From: an uncultured Collinsella sp.
Lineage (GTDB): Bacteria; Actinomycetota; Coriobacteriia; Coriobacteriales; Coriobacteriaceae
Direction of reading: 5' to 3'
Length of the DNA stretch: 26,041 nucleotides
Assembly: GCA_937958315.1 (NCBI GenBank)
Contig: CALFGH010000140.1
Coordinates: 1 to 26,041, forward strand
Made by a program: the position numbers and the translations under genes
The notes under the pieces: model-generated
What the model was told of the DNA's origin: nothing
Databases searched by the model: none
Seen by the model: the letters and a program-made list of their open reading frames with translations, nothing else
In this document: positions 21,532 through 26,041 of the stretch, piece by piece
How the letters are laid out: each line of letters opens with the position of its first letter
How positions within the stretch are numbered: the stretch's first letter is position 1

Positions 21532-22764
21532 CTAGACTCCGTATCTCGTCTTTATGTCCCTTGAGAATGAATCGTAGTCTTCATAGAGCCCTTCTCTGCT
21601 TTCATCCTCGGCGTGGTTTACACGTTCAAGGAGTTTATCCTTTGGAGCCTCTTTTGTTATTGCGGCCTCGCCATCGGGTATTGCGGCTTGCAAGAATAGT
21701 TCTAGAGCATGGACGTCTTTGAGTATGTAGCCCGTCGAACGACCCGCTCCTGTTTTTTCGATTGCGCTGCAACTAACAAGCTGGCCGAGGGTTCGTTTAA
21801 CGGTTACCTCGCTGATATCGGGGCAGCTGGACCGGATGTCGGATTTCTTAATGACGCCGGGTCTCTGTTGAAATAGAACAGCGATGCGCGCTTGCTTCGA
21901 CATGGGACGAGTGCTTGATTCAATTAAGGTACGCTGCTCGAGCTGTCGGTAGGCGGCCAGGGTTGTTCCGAGCATGAAACGGATAAAGGGTACTTCGGTG
22001 TTTAGATTTTCATTCCATCCAGTGGAGCTTGCAGCGAGGGCGTTGTAGTAAAGCGCTTTGTTGTCTTCAATAAGTCGTTCGATGCTGATGTAACGCGCAA
22101 CGTCGTATCCAGTCTTTTCGAGCAGCAGCGTTGTAAGGAGCCGGCTCATCCTGCCATTGCCATCGTTGAAGGGATGAATGCTAACAAAATCGAAGATAAA
22201 GCGGAGCGATATAAGGAGGGGATCGCAAACTTGGCGAGATAAAGCATCGTTGAGGGATTGGCAGGCTTCTTTAATAAGTCCCGGGGTTGCTAGAGCCGAA
22301 GGGGGCCTAAAGCGCACAAATCGATTACCTTGATCGTCAATGGAGACGATTTCGTTATCGCTATCTTTCCAATGGCCTCCATACGAGATTGCCGTGTGCG
22401 CCATGAGGTCACGATGCAACTGCAAAATGACCGATGGCGTTACGGGAATGGAATCGTGTTGCTCGTGAATAAGCGACAGCACATCTCGGTATCCAGCGAT
22501 TTCTTCCTCTGCGCGGGAGCTTGGCTTGGCGGAATACGCCATGATCGCTTTGAGTCTTTTTTGGGTGGTAATAATTCCTTCAAGTCCGTTGGAGGATTGG
22601 GTGCTTTGGATCTTAGCTTCCTCCATAAGGGACGATAGAAGTTCGGGTTTGACTTGACTCAGAGCAAGCTGACGGCCTTTATGCTCGCGTATCGAGAGGA
22701 GGAGGTTGGTGATTGGAGTTGCTTCGAGTTCCGCTGGGACTGTGGTGTAATCGAACTGGCGCAT
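21532..22764 (-). CDS. Fic-domain protein with inhibitory motif and C-terminal winged helix
   Basis: The 410-residue protein carries the complete Fic active site HPFNDGNGR (197-205), expected to transfer AMP from ATP to a target protein. An N-terminal inhibitory motif, S-N-G-L-E-G (58-63, of type S/T-x3-E-G/N), makes it a self-inhibited class II Fic. The C-terminal third (about 285-360) contains a winged-helix-like region (KSDIRSSCPDISEVTVKRTL, then GRSTGYILK), as in Fic proteins that bind DNA. AGGAG lies just before ATG 22764. Base composition is lower in GC than in the sugar genes, which suggests acquisition. No antitoxin partner is seen. A huge palindrome abuts its ribosome binding site. 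Confidence 0.9.
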   Translation of the reverse strand: MRQFDYTTVPAELEATPITNLLLSIREHKGRQLALSQVKPELLSSLMEEAKIQSTQSSNGLEGIITTQKRLKAIMAYSAKPSSRAEEEIAGYRDVLSLIHEQHDSIPVTPSVILQLHRDLMAHTAISYGGHWKDSDNEIVSIDDQGNRFVRFRPPSALATPGLIKEACQSLNDALSRQVCDPLLISLRFIFDFVSIHPFNDGNGRMSRLLTTLLLEKTGYDVARYISIERLIEDNKALYYNALAASSTGWNENLNTEVPFIRFMLGTTLAAYRQLEQRTLIESSTRPMSKQARIAVLFQQRPGVIKKSDIRSSCPDISEVTVKRTLGQLVSCSAIEKTGAGRSTGYILKDVHALELFLQAAIPDGEAAITKEAPKDKLLERVNHAEDESREGLYEDYDSFSRDIKTRYGV

Positions 22765-22772
22765 GCGGCTCC

Positions 22773-22847
22773 TTTCGGTATCACGAACATACTTTCGATA
22801 TCATAATATCATTAAATGATACCGAAAGTATGTTCGTGATACCGAAA
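22773..22847. promoter_or_regulatory. 75-bp palindrome at the fic start
   Basis: Arms 22773-22804 and 22816-22847 are reverse complements over 32 bp with one mismatch (the outer 25 bp are perfect), around an 11-nt AT-rich centre. The unit GGTATCA/TGATACC occurs repeatedly within it. On the minus strand the arm ends at the fic ribosome binding site, and possible -10 elements (TATTAT, TATGAT) lie in the centre. It is a likely operator, possibly for the Fic protein's own winged helix. In the rest of the gap 22765-23125 I see only repeat units 3 and 4 and the lacG terminator. Confidence 0.7.
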
Positions 22848-22901
22848 ACTAGAAACCATGGTTCATAACTGCTTGGAAAGTTCGGATTTGACTATCTTAT
22901 T

Positions 22902-22958
22902 GTCTTGATCTGTAACAGTTAGACGGTTAAAAGTGGGCTACGTGTTACAGATTGAGAT
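22902..22958. repeat. 57-nt palindromic repeat, unit 3
   Basis: The left arm GTCTTGATCTGTAACA and right arm TGTTACAGATTGAGAT flank a 25-nt loop that starts GTTAG and ends GCTACG, like unit 2. Pairing includes G-T pairs, suggesting selection or decay at the RNA or single-strand level. Confidence 0.85.
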
Positions 22959-22981
22959 CTTTCAGCCCTGGTCGCCCGTTC

Positions 22982-23038
22982 GTCTAAATCTATAACAGTT
23001 AGGATTGAAAATCCCTGCTAGATGTTACAGATTGAGAC
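22982..23038. repeat. 57-nt palindromic repeat, unit 4
   Basis: The left arm GTCTAAATCTATAACA and right arm TGTTACAGATTGAGAC flank a 25-nt loop (GTTAGG to CTAGA). It starts 80 bases after unit 3, mirroring the 81-base step of units 1 and 2. Confidence 0.83.
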
Positions 23039-23060
23039 AAAAGATTCGTTCAAGCCGAGC

Positions 23061-23103
23061 AAAAAGGCCGCATGTGAACCCGCGGAGGGATTCACATGCG
23101 GCC
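23061..23103 (-). terminator. Terminator of the lacE-lacG operon
   Basis: GGCCGCATGTGAA (23066-23078) pairs exactly with TTCACATGCGGCC (23091-23103). On the minus strand the stem is followed by TTTTT (23065-23061), directly after lacG. Confidence 0.93.
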
Positions 23104-23125
23104 GACAGGGGGTATGCGGCAAAAG

Positions 23126-24547
23126 TTAGGCCATAAGCAGGCCGGTCTCCGAGACGTTCTTGTACCAGTACGCGCTCGCCTTGGGATAGCGCTTCTGGGT
23201 CTCAAAGTCGATGTAGAACAGGCCATAGCGCTTGTTATAGCCGTTGGTCCAGGAGAACTGGTCCTGCAGCGACCACACGAAGTAACCGTCGACGTTCACG
23301 CCGCCGTCGATTGCCTTGAGAATCCATGCGAGATGCTGACGCATGTAGTCGATGCGAGGGGCGTCGTCGATAAAGCCGTCCTCAAAGTCGTCCTTATAGC
23401 CCATGCCGTTCTCGGTGATGTAGATCTTCTTGTAGTTGGGGTAATCGTTCTTAATGCGGAGCAGCAGGTCGTAGAGACCCTCGGGATAGATAATCCAGTC
23501 CCAATCGGTGGTGGGTACGCCTTCGCGCACGCATGACTCGCCCACGCCCTTGAGGAACCAGCGCGAGGAGCCCTTGTCGCCGGTGCCATTGTGGTTGATG
23601 TCGTTTTCGCCCTCGGCGGCACGCAGGAACTGGCACTTGTAGGTGTTGACGCCCAGGCAATCGTTGTAGGGGAGCGCGGCGGTCAGCGCGGCGATGTCCT
23701 CGTCGCGGACGTCGAGCTCGCCGCCGGCGATATGGGCCAGCTTGGTCGCAGCCTCCATGGTGTCGGCTGCATAGTGGCCGCGGAAGGTGGCGTCGAGTAC
23801 CCAGCGGTTGTTGATGACGTCGGCCATGCGAGCTGCCTCGCAGTCGGCGGCGTTGTTGGGATCGAGGGGATACTTGGGCTCCAGGTTCTGGACAATGCCG
23901 ATCTCGCTCTCAAAGCCGCCCTCATGGAAGGCGACGACAGCCTTGGCGTGGGCCACCATCATGTTGTGCATGAGCTGGAAGGCCTTGTCCAGGCGATACT
24001 TCTCGCCGTGCGGCCAGTTGCCAACGATAAAGCTGCCCTCGGCGGTCGCGGGAATCTCGTTAAAGGTAAACCAGTGCTTGACCTCGGTGAACTCGGCAAA
24101 GCAGAACTTGGCGTACTCGACAAAGGCGTCGATCGTCGTGCGCGTCAGGAAGCCCTCGCCGCCGTCCTGGTAAAAGGCCTCGGGCGTATCAAAGTGATCG
24201 AGCGTGACATAGGGGATAACGCCGGCTTTGTTGCAGGTGGCGAAAAGCTCATGATAGAAGGCGACACCCTCGTGGTTGATCTCGCCAGTGCCGTTGGGGA
24301 AGATGCGGCTCCAAGCGATGGAGACACGGATACCGTTGATGCCGAAGCGCTGGCACAGGTCGATATCGACCGGATACTTGTTGTAGAAATCGCTTGCGGG
24401 ATCGGGGGAGAAGCGACCCTGAGCTGCCAGGAAATCGTCCCAGGGCACTTTGCCCTTGCCGTGCGTGCGGGTCTCGCCCTCAACCTGGTAAGCGGCGGTG
24501 GCGCCGCCAAACACAAAGCCGTCGGGGAACTGCATGGGGTTGGTCAT
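23126..24547 (-). CDS. lacG: 6-phospho-beta-galactosidase (GH1)
   Basis: The 473-residue GH1 enzyme hydrolyses lactose-6-phosphate to galactose-6-phosphate and glucose. The acid/base Glu164 lies in TFNEI and the nucleophile Glu379 in YITENGMGY. The phosphate-binding signature S-x6-K-x-Y is intact (Ser432, Lys439, Tyr441), and Ser432 is followed by Trp433, as in LacG rather than in 6-phospho-beta-glucosidases. The stretches GDKGSSRW and PTTDWDWIIYPEGLYD are also LacG-like. AAAGGATGACTC precedes ATG 24547. It follows the lacE EIICB gene by 76 bases and ends at a strong terminator. Its product would need LacAB isomerase (not in the window) to reach tagatose-6-P and LacC. Confidence 0.92.
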   Translation of the reverse strand: MTNPMQFPDGFVFGGATAAYQVEGETRTHGKGKVPWDDFLAAQGRFSPDPASDFYNKYPVDIDLCQRFGINGIRVSIAWSRIFPNGTGEINHEGVAFYHELFATCNKAGVIPYVTLDHFDTPEAFYQDGGEGFLTRTTIDAFVEYAKFCFAEFTEVKHWFTFNEIPATAEGSFIVGNWPHGEKYRLDKAFQLMHNMMVAHAKAVVAFHEGGFESEIGIVQNLEPKYPLDPNNAADCEAARMADVINNRWVLDATFRGHYAADTMEAATKLAHIAGGELDVRDEDIAALTAALPYNDCLGVNTYKCQFLRAAEGENDINHNGTGDKGSSRWFLKGVGESCVREGVPTTDWDWIIYPEGLYDLLLRIKNDYPNYKKIYITENGMGYKDDFEDGFIDDAPRIDYMRQHLAWILKAIDGGVNVDGYFVWSLQDQFSWTNGYNKRYGLFYIDFETQKRYPKASAYWYKNVSETGLLMA

Positions 24548-24581
24548 GAGTCATCCTTTCTGTGGGATTCGAATAGGGAGA

Positions 24582-24608
24582 GGTGCCCGAACTGGGGATC
24601 CGGGCACC
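24582..24608 (-). other. Intercistronic hairpin between lacE and lacG
   Basis: GGTGCCCG (24582-24589) pairs perfectly with CGGGCACC (24601-24608). There is no clear U run on the minus strand, so it is more likely an RNA-stabilising or partial-attenuation element that sets the ratio of the two genes. Confidence 0.5.
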
Positions 24609-24623
24609 AACAGAGGGAGGAAC

Positions 24624-26041
24624 CTAGTCGAGGTTCTCGCGGAGCCACTTAATGGCGCCGGCGGGATCGCGGGTAAGGTCGATATATTCCTTACCGCGGG
24701 GAGCGAGCAGCTTAATGCCCAGGCGATCGGTGTCGGCCTTCATGTCGTTGTAGTAGCTACGAACCTGCGGGGCAAGCACGATAACGTCGTACTGATCCAT
24801 GATGGCAGTGTGCTGGCCATAGGCGCCTGCGGAGGAAGCGATGTTCTCTCCGGTCTGCGCAGCACCTTCCTTGATGGCGTTGGCAAGCATGGCAGAGGTG
24901 CCGGCGCCGGCGCACAGGACGAGGACCTTCAGGCCATCGACATCCTTCTTGGCGGATGCATCGGCAGCGGGCTCGGGCTGATCGGCGACAGGCTTGCTGT
25001 CGGCGGCGGCAACAGCCGTCTCGACGGAAGCGGTAGCCTGCTCGACAGCGGGCGCAGAGGTGCTGGCGGCGATGGCGGCAGCACCATCGGACTCGAGACC
25101 CAGCTCGGCGGCGCGCTCGGCCTCCTGGTCGCAGAGCAGCTTATCGTATGCCTTCAAGAACGGCAGGTAGATGATGGCGTCCAGCAAGATGATGATCGCG
25201 ACAAATACCAGGGCGATAAGCTGGAAGTTTGTAGTGATGAAGATGCCGATGGGGGCAGGGGTAGCCCAAGGCACCACGAAGGAGAAGCCGTTCATGCCCA
25301 CATTGTCGATAAAGAACTTGGCAACACTCACGTTGACGCAGCCGGCGGCAACAAAGGGGATGAGCATGTAGGGGTTAAGGATCATCGGCGCGCCAAAGAG
25401 CAGCGGCTCGTTGACAGCAAAGGCAACAGGAACAATCGAGGCCTTACCGACGGCTTTGAGCTGCTTGGACTTCATAAAGAGAATCAGCAGAAGCGGCACG
25501 ATGAACGTGGCGCCGGTGCCGCCGAACTCACCCACGAGCGACATGTTAAAGGTGAGGGAGTGGGCGGGGTGGCCACCGGCCAGCAGAACCTGCAGGTTCT
25601 CGGCCTGGTTGGCAAGACGGATGGGGTCGATGCCCGGCTGGACGATCGAGGGGCCGTGGACGCCGATGAACCAGAAGAACGCGGTGGCTGCCTGAATAAG
25701 GATAAGGCCAGGATAGGTTTCTGCCGCAGTGAAGAGCGGGGAGAGCAGCTTGATGAGCAGCTCGGAGAACGGAACGCCCATGAGGTTGCGCACGACGACA
25801 TCGATGATGCCGCAGATGATGACAGCGCCACCGAAGGGGATGATGTCGCGGAAGTTCTGAGCGATGGCGCCCGGAACCTCCTTGGGCAGCTTAATGGTCA
25901 GATCGCGCGAGACGCAGAACTTATAAACCCACACGGTAATGAATGCGGCGATATAGGCCGAGAACAGACCGCGCGTACCCATGCTAGTGCAATCGAAGAC
26001 CGAAAGCTCGGAGCCGTTGAACTTGGTGGTGAACTGCGTAA
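24624..26041 (-). CDS. lacE: PTS lactose-family EIICB, 5' end outside the window
   Basis: The frame is open to the last base of the window (19 codons upstream of the first visible Met), so the N-terminal part is missing. The EIIC portion carries LTIKLPKEVPGAIAQNFRDI, GVHGPSIVQPGIDP and AVNEPLLFGAPMILNPYML. The C-terminal EIIB domain has the phosphorylatable Cys in VLVLCAGAGTSAMLA. Between them is a long Ala/Pro/Glu-rich linker of about 60 residues, longer than in the paralogue at 19174-20868. It would import lactose as lactose-6-P for LacG, encoded next. Upstream control elements are beyond the edge. Confidence 0.9.
   Translation of the reverse strand, partial: TQFTTKFNGSELSVFDCTSMGTRGLFSAYIAAFITVWVYKFCVSRDLTIKLPKEVPGAIAQNFRDIIPFGGAVIICGIIDVVVRNLMGVPFSELLIKLLSPLFTAAETYPGLILIQAATAFFWFIGVHGPSIVQPGIDPIRLANQAENLQVLLAGGHPAHSLTFNMSLVGEFGGTGATFIVPLLLILFMKSKQLKAVGKASIVPVAFAVNEPLLFGAPMILNPYMLIPFVAAGCVNVSVAKFFIDNVGMNGFSFVVPWATPAPIGIFITTNFQLIALVFVAIIILLDAIIYLPFLKAYDKLLCDQEAERAAELGLESDGAAAIAASTSAPAVEQATASVETAVAAADSKPVADQPEPAADASAKKDVDGLKVLVLCAGAGTSAMLANAIKEGAAQTGENIASSAGAYGQHTAIMDQYDVIVLAPQVRSYYNDMKADTDRLGIKLLAPRGKEYIDLTRDPAGAIKWLRENLD

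Noticed and set aside
16952..23038. CRISPR array
   Set aside because: There are only two units per locus, each palindromic with its own variable loop, and no cas genes. The fixed 57-nt hairpin structure fits a palindromic repeat family better.
23591..24652. 353-aa plus-strand ORF
   Set aside because: It is antisense to lacG and the intergenic hairpin; repetitive Val/Gly/Ala composition without motifs.

Overview
The window looks like a GC-rich actinobacterial gut commensal of the Coriobacteriia, most likely Collinsella-like. This is inferred from the roughly 60% GC coding bias, the density of sugar PTS operons and the protein styles. No rRNA or marker gene is present to fix the genus.

Layout. 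1-2893: end of a HEAT-like protein gene, an NAD-type isocitrate dehydrogenase, and a membrane-anchored foldase-like protein. 2894-3445: a dense regulatory region. 3446-6652: a mannose-family PTS operon in the order EIIA, YajC, EIIB, EIIC, EIID. 6838-13503: a GntR/HutC regulator, agaS, nagA, a divergent flavodoxin, a LacX-like epimerase, lacC, a nagA relic and a YhcH/DUF386 protein. Together these form most of an amino-sugar route, probably for N-acetylgalactosamine: PTS uptake, NagA deacetylation, AgaS deamination/isomerisation to tagatose-6-P, then LacC. The closing aldolase is not in the window.

13504-16832: tandem hairpins, tRNA-Thr(CGT), an orphan EIIB paralogue that lacks the phosphorylatable histidine, a 154-bp inverted-repeat element, galM (minus) and a DeoR regulator. 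16833-21426: a module of GntR regulator, an unknown TIM-barrel-like protein and a lactose-family PTS EIICB. It is followed by a truncated near-copy of the DeoR gene, so the module is flanked by direct repeats about 4.6 kb apart. 21532-22764: a Fic protein with a very large palindrome at its start. 23126-26041: lacG and the 3' part of lacE (minus), which feed galactose-6-P toward the same tagatose-6-P pathway.

The most notable signals outside genes are four copies of an exactly 57-nt palindromic unit arranged as two tandem pairs, a pair of 11-bp inverted motifs shared by the upstream regions of two different PTS genes, and matching TGGT-N4-ACCA operators in front of the man-type PTS and agaS.
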